64,000 bases of DNA, taken from contig CM046850.1 in NCBI GenBank assembly GCA_025618425.1, forward strand, positions 26,118,205-26,182,204. The letters are read 5' to 3'. The translations under genes were made by a program, and so were the position numbers. Origin of the DNA: Heliocidaris tuberculata (Eukaryota > Echinodermata > Echinoidea > Camarodonta > Echinometridae). Below are positions 44,390-57,990 of this stretch, one piece after another. The notes beneath the pieces were generated by a model. That model was given only the letters and a program-made list of their open reading frames with translations, made no database searches and was not told the origin of the DNA. Each line of letters begins with the position of its first letter. The stretch's first letter is position 1.

Positions 44390-45995
44390 ATGGCGGGTAA
44401 TCAAGGAATGTTAAAGGTTTAAGGGATTCAAAGAAGAGAGGTTCGATTATTTACTGGAGTAGACAACGAGGAGATGTAATATTTTTTTCAGGAAACTTTT
44501 AGTACTATTGATGTTGAAGACAATTGGGCAACAGAGTGGGATGGAATTAGTCTATTCAGTCATGGAACCAATCATAGTAAAGGGGTCTGTATACTGATTA
44601 AATCAAAGTTGCATTTTAAGGTATTAAAGACTAAATTAGATTTGGAGGGGCGATATATATTAATTGATGGTGAAGTTCAGGGGATCCGTCTTGTGTTAGG
44701 AAATGTTTACTTTCCAAACAGGGATAAAGAAAATCTCCAATTAGCTTTTCTTCGCATTTTAGACAGAAGTCTTGAAGAATTTAATAATGAAGGGCATCCT
44801 ATGATTCTTTGAGGGGACTTTAACATGATTCGAGATTTCAGTTTTAAATTAGATTGTTCGAACAAAGGGAGAAGAATAGGACAGGTTTTTAATTTAGAAT
44901 TTGATAATTTTCAGGGGAAATTTAATTTAATTGATATTTGGAGAAAGAAGAATTTGAAAAAAAAACACTATACGTATAGACAGAAAAATCCTTTAATTCA
45001 AAGTAGGTTAGACTATTGGATAATGACTAGTGGATTAGAAGAGCGAGTGAACGGTTGTAAAATCGTTGCTTCGGTAGCCCCTGATCATTCGGCTATTGAG
45101 TTAAACTAAAACTTGCATATGAAATATTTAAGCGAAGACCATCCTACTGGAAGTTTAATAGTAGTCTTTGTTTGGATTCAAAATATACAAACGGCATGAT
45201 AAACGAAATAATTTGCGTGATAGAAGTTTTAAGAAAAGAAATTGTAGATAATAGGATTTTATGGGACTTTCTTAAAATGAAAGTATGAGATTATACAATA
45301 AAATATTCTAAAATTAAGGCACGAGAAAGAAAGTTACTTATGAGTAAATTGCAGGATGAAGTGCAAATGTTGGAGGAAAATTTGGCTTTTGATGGCGATA
45401 GAAATACACTAGAAGAGTTAGAATTAAAAAGAGCAGAGTTAAATGGGATATACGGACATGCTTTAAGTGGTTTGAAAGTTAGATCTTGAGCTAATTGGTT
45501 TGAAGAAATTGAAATTAATGAGAAGTACTTTGAACACTTGTTAAAAGTAAATAGTAATAAAACTTTTATAGGAAAAATAAAATCTAATGGTGAAATGGTA
45601 ACATGTCAACAACAGATTTTAAAAGAAATAAAGAAATTTTATTCAAGTTTGCATTTAGAAACTAATCAGAAAGATGGATATGAATCTGGACAAGAATATT
45701 TTTTCAGTGATATTCCGATGATAAAGGAAAGTAACAAGGAATTATGCAATGAAAAATAAGTATGGGGGAATGTTTCTCCATTTTAAATGAGATGCAATTA
45801 AATAAAACCCCCGGTAATGACGGTTTGACTGTAGAATTTTATCGAACATTCTGGCCAGTGATAGGAAAATTAGTCATAGATTCCTTCAATACTTCCTTTC
45901 AAAAAGGGGAACTGTCTTCGTCACAAAAACAGGGGGTTATAACTTTAATTGAAAAAGAAGGTAAAAACCCTGAATGTAGATTATAAAATTTTGTC
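44390..45995 (+). mobile_element. Degenerate L1/Tx1-like LINE, right-arm copy, 5' part
   Basis: Endonuclease fragments (44,609-45,109) and the N-terminal RT region (45,538-45,986) are collinear with the left-arm LINE. A stop lies just before GDFNMIRDF. A deletion of about 40 bp relative to the left copy occurs near 45,970. The element is interrupted at 45,995 by an L2-like LINE. Confidence 0.87.
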
Positions 45996-46149
45996 ACAAA
46001 AACAGATGATCTGAGACGTGATGTTGGAACCTCCGAGCTCGCCAAAACCCTTCAGATGACATGGATGAACTCTCTGCGCAGTTCAATAGGGTTCTGCGTG
46101 CGATCCTGGACGATCATGCTCCTGAAAAGTTATACTCCGACCTCACGCC

Positions 46150-48049
46150 CCGTGGTATTCAGAAGCCCTCCAGAAATTGAAACGGGAGAGACGACGATGT
46201 GAACGCAAAATGATAAAGTCTTCCCTCCAGGTTGACAAAGATATATACCAGACAAAATGCAAGATCTACAACGAACAGATCAACCAGGCTAAGAAGCAGT
46301 ACATACAGGCAAAGATTTCAGATTGCGATCAGAAAGACCTGTTCCTTGTTGTACGTCAACTAACCTCACCAGTACATGCCCACATCCTTCCTGAACATAA
46401 ATGTCCTGCTCAGCTTGCCAACCGGTTCGCTGATTATTTTTAAGAGAAAATCAAACATCTCCGAGATGACTTGAATCACGTGATTCATGATGACCTATCC
46501 ATCGATATCTCAGAGACATGCCACTCATCAATGCTAGCATTCGATATCACAACGGAAGATGAGATTATTGCCATTCTTAAGTCAACATCGACATCCTCCT
46601 GTGACCGCGACCCTATGCCTATACCACTTCTGAAGAAGTGCTTATCTGAACTTCTACCTGTGATGACTAAGATTGTAAACAAAAGTCTACAATCTGGCGT
46701 TGTTCCTGTTTCACTGAAGGAAGCTGTCATGATTCCTAAGCTGAAGAAACCTGGCCTCTCACCTGAAGAACTTGCCAACTATCGGCCTATTTCTAACATC
46801 AGCCATATTAGCAAGGTCATCGAGAAGGCTGCAGTTGCCCAGATACAGGAATACCTGCTTCCTCAGACACAGTCCGCATATAGATCACACCACAGTGTAG
46901 AAACGGCCTTACTACGCATCAACAACGACATCTTGATTGCGTTGGACAAGCACTTGGAAGCATTTCTCGTCCAATTAGATTTCACAGCCGCTTTTGACAC
47001 GATCGATCACTCACTCCTCCTAGATCGATTGTTCCATCGTTACGGACTCGCAGGTACTGTCCTCACCTGGTTCAGATCGTACTTCTCACAACGGAGTCAC
47101 GTCGTCAAAGTTGGGACCAGTACCTCTGGGACTATCGAGGATACTTGCGGGGTTGCTCAGGGTTCTGTCATGGGGCCACTGACGTTCACCCTATACACCG
47201 CACCGATCAGTCTACGCAGACGACACCCAGATTTATGCAATATTTCATCCTTCAGAACGTAATATATTCATTGAACAACTGAACGCGTGTATTAAGGACA
47301 TCAGATGCTGGGCTGTTCGAAATAAACTTGCCATAAACGATAAGAAAACAGAGGTTACTCATTTCTCCTCAAAATTCCTTAATCGGCCCAATCCCAGCAT
47401 TACCCTGAGGGTAGGCGACGTCAACATAGCGGCATCAGCAGAGGCAAGAAACTTGGGAGCCTGCATTGATCACCAGCTTACAATGAAAACCCAAGTTAAG
47501 AACATCTGCAAATCTTCCATGGCTGCCATCCGCCAAATCGGACAGATCCGAATGTACCTTGACACTAAAACAACCAAAAAACTCGTCCATGCATTTGTCA
47601 TTTCACGACTGGACTCATGCAACTCTCTACTCAGTCACCTCCCGGACTCAGAAGTGAATAAACTACAACGGATCCAAAACACCGGCGCCAGAATGATTGA
47701 GCAATCCCGACGGACAGAACCAATATCACCCATCCTTCTTCGTCTTCACTGGTTACCTGTCAGAAAACGAATAGACTTCAAAATCCTACTTCTCATATAC
47801 AAAATACTTCACGGCAAAGCCCCTTCATATCTGCGTGAACTAATCCATCCTTATGTTCCTGCCCGCACTCTTCGATCTCAGCAACAAATTCTCCTTCAAG
47901 TTCCTCGCACCCACACTCAATTCTACGGCGAAAGATCCCTGAGCTACTATGGACCCACCCTATGGAACAACATACCCCTGCATGTTCGTAGCGCCCCGAC
48001 GGTCGATTCATTCAAATCACTTCTAAAGACATTTATGTTTGTCCAGTAG
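46150..48049 (+). pseudogene. L2/CR1-like ORF2 reverse transcriptase, frameshifted
   Basis: The pre-RT region (LKRERRRCERKMIKSSLQVD) leads to a TAA stop at 46,441. The RT core follows at 46,471-47,262 with ANYRPISNI, QLDFTAAFDTIDHSLLLDRL and GVAQGSVMGP. A frameshift, probably with a short deletion, occurs just before the catalytic YADDTQIY block, which is readable in another frame at about 47,215. The C-terminal part at 47,453-48,049 has SRLDSCNSLL, LHWLPVRKRI and FKILLLIYKILHG, as in L2/CR1 ORF2. The element cannot make a full ORF2 protein. Confidence 0.9.
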
Positions 48050-48164
48050 TCTGTTGATTACATGATTAGTTTATGTCAAATAATGTAATTTCTTACTACA
48101 ATATAAGATCTTAATTATTTAGTTTCATATTATTGCGTATAGAAGTTTATACCATTTATATCAT

Positions 48165-48319
48165 GGCCCCGTTGCATGGGACTTGCCGTTAGCGGTGACT
48201 TTGCCGTCAGCGGTGGCTCCCATGGAGGCCTTGATTTTGGTTGGGTCTTGAGTGATGTTGCCATGGTAGTTGCCGTTGATGGCAGGGTTGCCGTTGACGG
48301 TGGGTTTTATGCAACGGGG
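48165..48319. mobile_element. MITE with GGCCCCGTTGCAT terminus in the L2-like 3' UTR
   Basis: 155 bp begin with GGCCCCGTTGCATGGG and end with ATGCAACGGGG, flanked by direct ATCAT copies (48,160-48,164 and 48,320-48,324). It is related in its ends to the GGGGCCCGTTGCAC foldbacks of the arms. Internally it has repeated TTGCCGTTGA/TTGCCGTCAG motifs. Confidence 0.7.
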
Positions 48320-48544
48320 ATCATATCTGTTTAGTTGTTTGTTTGTTTTGTTTTGTTTTTAATCATTGTATACGATATGTATTTCTGTTTAACTACCTGA
48401 GTTATTTACTACATGCTGTTATATTTAAATCTTTAGACATGTTAGACAAATCATGAAATACATTGTATTATTGATTGTTGTAAAGTGCATAGAGAATCTA
48501 TTATTATGCGCTTTATAAAAATGACTTTATTATTATTATTATTA

Positions 48545-50690
48545 TTGTCCAAAATACTAGCAAGCAGGATTAAAATGTTTTAGATGAGGTAATTCATAAG
48601 GATCAAGTAGGCTATATGAAAGGAGCAATATAGAAGAAGCAGTAAGATTAATAGACGATGTTATATTCCATTCGTCTACATTTAATATAAACGATTTCTT
48701 GTTTTCTATCGACTTTGAAAAAGCGTTCGATTCCGTTTTGCATTCATTTTTGAAGAAAATATTAAGTTTGTATGGTTTTGGCCCTTATTTTCGTAAGTGG
48801 GTTGATATTTTATACTTGAAAGCAGTTGTGTTATGAATGGTGGTCTTGGTGGACACTCCACCGGTTACTTTGATGTGGGTAGAGGAGTACGTCAGGGGGA
48901 TCCATTGTCTCCGGAATTGTTTCTTTTAGTTATAGAAGTGTTAGCACTTACAGTTCGTAAAGCACGTAATATAAACGGGATACAAATAGGACATATTGAA
49001 GTGAAGGTAACTATGTACGCAGATGCATGATATGACTATGTTTTTGAAGGATTTAGAATCAATACAAAATCTAGAAAAGGTGTTAAATACGTTTTGGAGA
49101 TTATCCGGATTAAAAGTGAACGAAAATAAAACAAATATATTAATGCTAGGTCCTCGTAAAAATATAAGAAATACGTTTTCACTGGGAAAGCAGGTAGAAG
49201 TTGTTAAAATACTTGGGATATATTTTTCCTTACACGTAAATATAAAGGAGGAGATGAATTATAAAGAAATATTAAGTAAAATCAAAAGATTATTAGGCTG
49301 GTGTAAACAGCGCGATTTAACCCTTACTGGTAAAATACAATTGCTGAAAGTATTTACTTTATCTAAACTTATATATGTCTCTTCTGTATTATTGGTATCA
49401 ACTTGGGTGTTTAAAGAAGTTGAAAAAATTTGTTTTGATTTCATATGGAGAGGTCATGATAAGATTAAAAGAAATATCCTTTATTTGACTTATAATAATG
49501 GAGGTTTGAAAATGATGAATTTTAGAGATATGATTAAGGCACAAAGAATAATGTGAAGAGACTAAGACAGTAATATGAAATGGAAAAATATTTTGACTAT
49601 ATATTCCAGTCAATTGGAGGAAGAATTATATTTTTATGTGATTATGATATGAAAAATATTCATATTCAGGCTCCTCCATTGTACTTAGAATATTTGAATA
49701 TTTGGCATGACTTAAGAGAGAACAGAATTATTACTAGTAACTTAGGAAATCAAATGATTTTTAATAATACTTTAATCCGTTTTGGCCAGAAAACACTATT
49801 TAACAGAAAACTATTTGAGGCTAATATATATCAAATTAAGCATGTTGTAGATAAAGAAGGCCATTTAAGGCCAGTTAGCTATTTTCTACAAAAAGGTCTT
49901 GATGCCAACGATTTATTCTACATTAGCAGCATTTATTCAGCATTGCCGATGAATTTGAAAGAGAAAAGGAAAAAATACGAAGAGATAAATGGCACGATCG
50001 ATTACTCGGAATTAATCTATAAAGTAGGTGATACAATAATATCATATGAAGGACTGACTTCTAAATTATGTTATAAAATCTTTATAGATAATATAAAGGA
50101 AACCTTTATTTAGACACGCGGAAATAGCACATTTAAATACTCCATCTCAATTGCGACTTCCTTTTTGACCCCGAGATTATGTACTTTAGATGGTAAATTA
50201 CGTGAATTTCAGTTTAGATTATTACAAAGTATACTATATTGTAATGATAAACTGTATAAATTTGGCTCTATATCATCTAACTTATGTTCTTTCTATGGAA
50301 AGGTAATTGAGGTATATAATCACTTATTTATGAAGTGTCAATTTTAAAAAAAATTGTGGCGAGAAATAGGGGAACAAATGAAATTGATGCACCTTGATAC
50401 TTTAAAATGGGAGGAGATATAAATTTGGTTGGGTTAGATGGAAAATCAGAAAAGTTGTACACTAACCATTCAATTATACTCATAAAATATATGATATACA
50501 ATGCGAGATCAAAAGGAACGCCCCCAACAAAGAAAGAAATCTATAATGCACTTTTAGAAAGTAAAGATAATGAACGAAAAAAGGCAATAGCTCGAAGTAA
50601 GTTAAAGTCTGCATCTAAAGAAATGGAATTATTTTGAATGTTGGACGGAAGGAGGACATACACTATGATATCACAAACAGTTTTAAAATA
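48545..50690 (+). mobile_element. Degenerate L1/Tx1-like LINE, right-arm copy, 3' part
   Basis: It resumes at TTGTCCAAAATACTAG exactly where the left-arm copy continues. It has RT motifs IDFEKAFDS and GVRQGDPLSP. The catalytic YADD is broken (MYADA then stop and frame change near 49,027). The C-terminal domain is 49,580-50,347. Confidence 0.87.
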
Positions 50691-51327
50691 TATATATATA
50701 TATTCATTATTACAATTGCCTTATATATTTTGAATTTGCACCTATCAGGTTTTAATCTATAACTTGTTCAGTTAAATTGTACTATTGTTATTTATTTATA
50801 GATAGCATGGTATGGAAATATATAATTTGTATTGTGTTTATTGCCATGTTGAATTATATGCTTAATTTGTAATATTCATTTTGAAAAACTGAATCAAGGA
50901 ATAAAAATTTATGAAAAGACAAACAAAACAAAAAATCAGAGAGAGGGGAAAGGGAACATTTTGTAATTTTGTCATTTTGTCATTTTGTAATGAAGAATTA
51001 TTTGTATTATTTATACATGTATACATGTTTATACATGTATGTATGTACAGTATCTATTCATTGAACTTCATTGACATATCCATCAATATTTTGTTCGAAT
51101 ATAACAGCAATAATCAGAACAATAATAATGATAATAATGATAAGAGTAACACAGTTATCACAAAAACAGAACAATATATCGTGAGTATAGCATTCGAAAC
51201 ATAAACAAAAACAAAAACAAAATAATCATAATTGATCAACTAGACATGCTCTTTCATGAAATATGTACAAATAATATAAGGTGATGAGAAAAAGAGCCAT
51301 TAAAAGAATTATATACATATACTTATA

Positions 51328-51378
<51 letters not shown>

Positions 51379-51394
51379 TAATAATAAACAATTT

Positions 51395-51690
51395 AAAAGT
51401 TACCAGGTTGATCAATAGTATATCGCAGAAAATTGGCAAATTCTTTTATGAGAGCGTCTTCTTTGAGTGACATTATGAATATGAATCTCTCCAAACTGTT
51501 TATGTTTTCAAAGTTATCACTGAGTGCTTTAAGGTTATTAACAAACATTTTTCATCTTATTCTAAATTTATCACATTGCATGACATAATGGAATTCGTCT
51601 CCTACTGTTTGCATACTACATTCTTCACAGAAAACGTATATTCGCTGGTATTGTGTGTGTTGTTTCCCTTGTTCATGGGGGGGGGGCTAT
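51395..51690 (-). pseudogene. LINE ORF2 C-terminal remnant, right arm
   Basis: Reverse-complement counterpart of 11,640-11,925 with the same Cys/His block. It was present before the arms separated. Confidence 0.6.
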
Positions 51691-52114
51691 TTTATGAAAA
51701 GATGTCATTCAATGTTTTCTTTAAATTTTGGAATTTCAGTTATTCATTTACAGAAAATGTTACATGATAATGTGATTTATTTGTCATATGCATGTACTTT
51801 CACTGAAATGTTGAATTATGATTTATGTAAAATTATGGAGTGGAATCAAAACAAAGATCATTGAAAAAAAAAAACATAGGCAATTTCTCGGAAAATATTC
51901 ACTTGCCAGAAATGATGAATTTGGCGAGAAATCTTTGTGCTCCCATGATATTTTTTTTTTCAAAAAGGGGCTCAACAAGCTCTTTAATTTAGTATATCAG
52001 TAGGATTCAAGTGCATCAAGATATGATTTTCTTTAAAAAGCTCCATTTTCGAGCAAAACGTGGCGACAATTTTGGTCAAAACATATTTGGGTCTGATTAT
52101 TTCACACCAAAAGC

Positions 52115-52452
52115 GTTTCAGATTTGATTTTGGGGTTGTAAGTTGTGAGGAATAAACTAAAGATTACTGATATGAGGTTGGCATTAGCCACTGAATATGT
52201 TAAAGCAAAGTTATAGGGGTTTTTTAAATATTTTTTTTTTAAGCGGACAAAGGTGTCATGTCCGTTACGCCACTTTTTTTTAAAAGCTCTGACAAAGAAA
52301 TGTGTAGTCTAATCATTTTGAAAACTATATCAATGTTTAGAGTATAATTATAAGCTTCTGCTATTACCTAATTAAGACTCATTGAACCCCAAACGCACAG
52401 AATCTTCATACTATTCATATAGGAGAGAAACGTTTATTTTGTGCCATGTCCG
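52115..52452. other. Right-arm-specific replacement segment
   Basis: 338 bp occupy the place of the left-arm 506 bp segment. CATGTCCGTTACG occurs at about 52,258 and, with one change, near 52,446. A further copy in shared sequence is at about 52,623, suggesting local duplication. No gene is seen. Confidence 0.5.
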
Positions 52453-53564
52453 TTACGGTTATACCAGAGTCCATTTTCTCTTCCACTATTCAGTGGAATA
52501 CAGAAAGAATTTGCTGTGTGTATCCCTGGTGGGCAAACGTCTGTTTCACTTACTGAAATATGTTTTGGGGTTCTGGATTTTGCTTAACTATTTCTTAAAT
52601 AACCCCAAATAAGTCTGAATGTCATGTCCGTTACGCTGGAATTGACCACATGCACACAGCAACATCAACTTATTCCACCACCCACAATTTTTCTCTAAAG
52701 CGACAATGGGTCAGGTCCACTTAGACTTGGATTTTTACCTTCGAAACCCGAGTCGTCTCTTTATCAGCCAATGTAAAAAATGATAAAGAAGGATGCGAAA
52801 ACTTCTATATATTTTCAATTGCCAAGCAAAGGGGCAATGAGTTCGGACATTACAAATCTGAAAGATAATGTAATCCCTCTTACCTTAGGTCTTTTGTAAT
52901 TCAATTCAATTCATTTATTTCATTCTCCATAAAAATGCACAAATAATTATGATACATGATACATGAGATAAGAATTGTGACACAAAACAAATTTAAGGTA
53001 CATGATTAATATGATAACATGATGTACATTTAAAAAAAATTAAACGAGAGACATTTTATGGGAATGGGGGGTCAACAAAAAGAGCATTTAGCCTTATAAA
53101 AAAATCACTAAAAAAACCCATACCTACTTGAAAAGTTTCTTCAACCCCATCGCTATAACCCCCAGCGCAATAACCCATCGTCATACATTGACCCTAACCA
53201 TCAAATAATGACACCTGTTAATTCTCAAGATGGTCCAGATAATGGCAAATATTTTAACCTCATAATCAAGTTTTTAATACATGTGAAGTTACGAAATAAG
53301 TCAGTTTTCCTCCACCGAACTTTTCTCCAGGTTCATTCGCTCCATCTTCCATGTAAAAAAAAAAGTCTAGGCCTACTCAACTATGGTAGCTTGTTATTTA
53401 AAAAAGTTACAGCATCTATTACCTTGAAATTTATTCCATGGTAAAGAGTAACTTGAATTCTGTCTAACAATATACCGAATTCATACTTTTACTTTAGATG
53501 CCAAGGATGACGTAAATATAAAATGAAAGCCGATGCGACGACATGGGATCATAGTGTGACCGGC

Positions 53565-53822
53565 CGGAAGTGATAATTGATCTCTGACGTATTTCACCCG
53601 AAAGTTCTCCGCCGACCTTTCAAACCGACCACTTCCCCGCTGAAACTCTCTCCAACTCAGTAGGTTACCTGGGGAAGTTCTTCAGCTTTTTTAGTTCTTC
53701 AGCATTTTTGTGCTAAACTTTTCCCTTGTTCCTTTCAGACCAGACTTTTCCCCGCGTAACTCCGAACAGCTGAACTTCGCGGGGAGCTTCCCCGCGGAAA
53801 TGCTTGGTTTGAAAGGGGTATT
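53565..53822. mobile_element. MITE-like foldback with TTTCAAACC ends, right arm
   Basis: Arm counterpart of 9,325-9,560, immediately next to the 3' end of the Helitron-like insertion at 53,831. Confidence 0.55.
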
Positions 53823-55060
53823 AATATATACTAGCAGCAGTACCCGTGGAAAAATTCCACGGGTGCTAGCCAGGGAAGTATGGATTGATTTTTGCGAACA
53901 CATCTTCTTTGGAACAATGTTGAAATTATTACTGTTTTAAATTGTGGCTTATTAAAATTATATTGAATGGGATAAACATAATACAATGTTTTTGTTACCA
54001 AATAATCATATTCAAACTATATGTTTTCAAATGATAGGTTAATATGTGTACATGAATATCATGTATTTTTTTAATTAATAAGACAAATGCTTAATAATTA
54101 TGGTTCTATGGGTAATGGTTTCTAAAAGAAATATTTTGTAATTTTTGTTTTTCATCTAAGTTAATTTTTAGTTTCTCTTGTATTTATCTTAGATTCTTTT
54201 AGTATTGTTTTATTAGTTCAAGTGAATAATACATGAAATATTAAGAGAAAAATAAGTTTAAGATTACAACATGTCATTCTTACTATAGAATATGTCACAT
54301 GCTTTTTTTGAAAGGTAAAAGTCTGTTTGTTTGTTTTTTATTTGGTTTTGGGCTAAAATAATTTATCATTTTTATGTCTTATAGTGGTGATTATGTATAA
54401 TACACTTTTGCTGATGAGAGAGATTGCATATCTACTGTTTTTATGTAGGAAATAACAATATAATTATTTCAAAACTTGTTTCCACGTGAAAATCACTGGC
54501 CATATAATACTGTGAAATTAATCTTATTTTATTTGAGCTAATGCCTTTTAACTTCCATGAAGATTGTTTTATGTTTGTGTGTTTATTGAAGCAAATTTTT
54601 AACCTGTCCTTTCCCACCCCGTTCTCATAATATCACCTAAGGAGAAACGTGAGCGAAGGTGCCTGATGTCTAAACATATGAAATTCTACCGTGCCACCCA
54701 TTACATTTTTTTGTAATGAAATATGATTTGCAAAAGTCATAATCCAATTTACTCACGTACCCCTGCAATATTTGAAACCCCAGATAAAATTGTGAATCCA
54801 CCACTTAATAATAATCTGTGGACAATTATGGATGGTGAGTGCAGGCTCTATCCCCTTATCATGCCCCCTCCCCTCCCTTCACTCCAGCCAGTGGTGTATA
54901 GAAAGGTTCCACTTTCTTTGGGGGTGATTTCATTTTTTCTACAATGAACATAAACTGTTAATTAATGCCCACCCCCCCCCTCCGCTTTTTACGCCCATGA
55001 ATCCAGTGATTACATTTTTTGTACAATAAAATAAAATTGATGCACTCACATATGCCCCAT

Positions 55061-55440
55061 CAGTGGCGGATCCAGGGGGGGGGGGGCCTGGCCCCCTCCC
55101 CTGGGGGAAAAAAAGACAGCCCAAAATGCTGATTTTTTTTTGTTGCTTGTGAGAATAATGAGGGAAAACTGGAACCCATAAAATCTGGTAACCCCCCCCC
55201 CCCCCCCCCCCCCCCAATGAGCGACTTTTGGAGGGCTGGAGAAACAAAAAAAATTCTTGGAGGGCTGGCGAATTTTTTTTTTTAACTTACACCCCCCCCC
55301 CCCCCCCACCCCCCACCCCGCTGAGGGACTTTTGGAGGGCTGGCGAAAAAAAATTCATGGAGGGCTGGCCAATTTTTTTTTTTTCACTTACCCCCATCCC
55401 CTCCCCCCCCCCCAGCTATCTATGAACATGACTCCAGTGA
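55061..55440. mobile_element. CAGTGGCGGATCC-type hAT-like element within the Helitron-like element
   Basis: It starts CAGTGGCGGATCCAGG plus a G-run. Blocks of the form GGAGGGCTGG with poly-A or poly-T are repeated three or four times (55,210-55,380), related to the element at 27,494. The right end is not clear. Confidence 0.5.
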
Positions 55441-55680
55441 TTTCATTCAAATTTTTCTATAATGAAGTTAATCATATCCCCCATCAACCACTGCACACCC
55501 CCCCCCCATCCCCCACCCCGCTATCTATGCCCATGACTCCAGCATACTCTATTAATTCTTCAAAGGGTTAACCGTTAACGCCCCTAGGACATGTTTGCCC
55601 CTGAAACTGAAAGAGTGAATATTGTGGCCAACTTTCATCAGCACTATTATTAACGAATTAAGCTTGATCTATAGTCTTGA

Positions 55681-56708
55681 GCCTCTTTCACACCGGGCTT
55701 GCGTAGAGTTGCGTTGTGCGGCGTACCGAGTACGCCAAAATTACGTGCAGGACCGGCGTAGTCCCTGCGTATGTTTTGCATAGGCTGCCGTACGGACGGT
55801 GGCGTAATGGTTGCGTACCCTGTGCATAGGCACCGCGTACCTATGGCATATGCAATTGGTGTACCTCCGCGTAGGATTACGTATAACATGCGTATGGTTG
55901 CGTTCGAATACGTAAAGGTCTGGCGTAAAGGGTACGTAGGTCTGCTTATGCTGAACCCACACTAAGCAAAAGTACACAACACTACGCCCTTCCTTACGTA
56001 ACTCTACGGTAGTGTTGCGTAGACTTGCGTAAAACTGCGTACTTTCTGCGTGACGCGTCCAGTGCTCTTTAAACATGTTTAATTTTTTGCGTCCATCTCG
56101 CGTACCCCTTTGCGTCCCTCGGCGTATCTCCACGTAGGCTAACGGAGGCACTGCTTGGGGCAGAGTAAGCTCGGCATCGTCCGTACGCCACACTACCCAA
56201 CTCTACGCAGGGCTGGTGTGAAAGCCCCTTTATTACGCGCAGGATCGGCGTAGGCTGGGGTATTGTTGCGTACCCTGTGCATAGGTACCGCGTACCTACA
56301 ACATATGCAATTGGCGTACCTACGCGTAGGATTGCGTATAACAGGCGTAGGGTTGCGTACGTATACGTATAGGTCTGCGGTAAAGGGTACGTAAGTTTAC
56401 TTATGCTGAACCCACAATAAGCAAAAGTACGCAACACTACGCCAGCCTCAAAGGATTTTTCGTCAGACTGGTGTATGATAGCGTACTATAGCGTAGGCAT
56501 GGCGTACAGTAGCGTAGTGTTTTATACTTGCGTAAAAACTGCGTACTTTCTGCATGCAGTGGACTAATTAGACATGTTAATTTTTGGGGTCCATCTCGCG
56601 TACCCCTTTTTGTCCCTCTGCGTATTGCCACGTAGGCCAGCATAAGCTCAGTGTAGGCGATACGCCGCACTATGCAACTCTACGCAAGCCCGGTGTGAAA
56701 GCCCCTTT
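55681..56708. mobile_element. GCGTA-rich foldback element, partly tandem
   Basis: Outer ends CTTTCACACCGGGCTTGCGT and its reverse complement bound 1.03 kb packed with GCGTA/TACGC motifs. An inner end copy (GGTGTGAAAGCCCCTTTATT, about 56,215) and repeated blocks such as ACCCTGTGCATAGG show two fused units of about 0.5 kb. Flanks TCTATAGTC and TCTATATAGTC may be a target duplication. Confidence 0.7.
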
Positions 56709-57099
56709 AGGTCTATATAGTCATGATAGTCTACAGATCTACATAGACAGAAAAATCCGTCTGGTTTCAAAACACACATACTTTTTAAATAGACTCTGCT
56801 CTCACTGAGCAGATTCCGGAATTATTTTTTTAGAGTAATAAAATGGATGTAGAATCTACTCTAATATACGGTATGAACTATGATGAATTAAATATCATCA
56901 AATTAAAAAAAATGACGATATTCGACCTAAACTGTTTCCAGTCTTGAAATAAGCAACCCAGTGAGGAATTTACTGCCGTTTTAGAATTCAAATTGATGTA
57001 GAATCTACTCAGATATACGGTGAATTTATCATCAAATTCTAACTGTAGCATTAAAAAACAGAAGATAGTCAACTGCTTCCAATCTTGGAATAAGCAGCT

Positions 57100-57990
57100 C
57101 GGTATTTACTGCCGGACTCCTCCCCTCGAGTTCAGCCATGCAGCCATCCCAGCCTCAGAGAGCGGGCGCTGCCGTGACCGAACACGACAAACGACAAAGA
57201 GAAGAATTTCATGCAGATAAAATAGGACAAAGGAAGTCCATAAATACAGTTTCCAACAATTTGTTAGATCTAAAGAATGTCACTCACGTCCAAAATCAAC
57301 CTTAGAATGTATTTGTAAGCTGGGGAAACCGTAGTCAACTCATGTTGAGCGCATGTGTACAGTACATACAAATTGCATGCATAATATGCATTGTCGCGTC
57401 GATCGCATGCATTGCATTGAAATTGCATCGCAGTACGTGGGTGCTACTCCTATGGTGTACTTATCACAAAGTGTACTATGAAACAATGAAATACATACGT
57501 ACACATACCACGGAGCTCTATCGAGGCTGGGACACTGTGGGACAACCCCCATGCCATCGTTAATTTCTTACGGGGTTCCCCCCGGTAAAAGCAAGTTTAG
57601 CAAGATGGCTAACGCGAGTCGTCTAACACGGTCGCACAATGCAAGTTGATACTCCTCGTGCACAACGTTGTTCGTCACTTGCCATGCTGTGCCTGTGATG
57701 GGCCGTAAGGGAGTCGTCACTTGCCATGCTGTGCCTGTGATGGGCCGTAAGGGAGGTTGCACGGCTGACGACACCGCCGTCGTGCGAGGTATCCACACGG
57801 AAAGCAGCCGTTCCTTCGGCCTGCCCGTCCTCCCCAATCCCCCAAATCACGTTTAGGGACGTCGACGGCGACGACGGGGTCGACGTGACACGCGGACTAC
57901 GGGTTACACGACCTGTGGAATTATGCCACCGATCCCGCGCCACGGCGAGGGCGGACACGGCGGGGGGAAAGAGTTTTTGCTTCCACAAAA
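57100..57990. other. GC-rich, gene-like segment in the Helitron-like element, with a 42 bp tandem duplication
   Basis: The segment is richer in GC and CpG than its surroundings. A 42 bp unit is duplicated in tandem (57,673-57,714 and 57,715-57,756), so 14 codons repeat in frame (TAHHRHSMASD in one minus-strand frame). Minus-strand ORFs of 89 and 189 codons overlap here. None matches a family I recognise. It may be a captured host fragment. Confidence 0.35.

Larger units (their letters stand above)
45996..48544 (+). mobile_element. L2/CR1-like LINE inserted in the right arm only
   Basis: A 5'-truncated LINE of 2,549 bp is flanked by TTGTC at 45,991-45,995 and 48,545-48,549. It ends in an (ATT)n tail, as L2-type elements do. 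The left arm has the uninterrupted sequence ATTTTGTCCAAAATAC, so this insertion is younger than the arm duplication. A 155 bp MITE sits in its 3' UTR. Confidence 0.88.

Noticed and set aside
55228..55571. 104-codon Pro-rich ORF
   Set aside because: It is made of poly-C tracts and repeated GGAGGGCTGG blocks of a transposable element.
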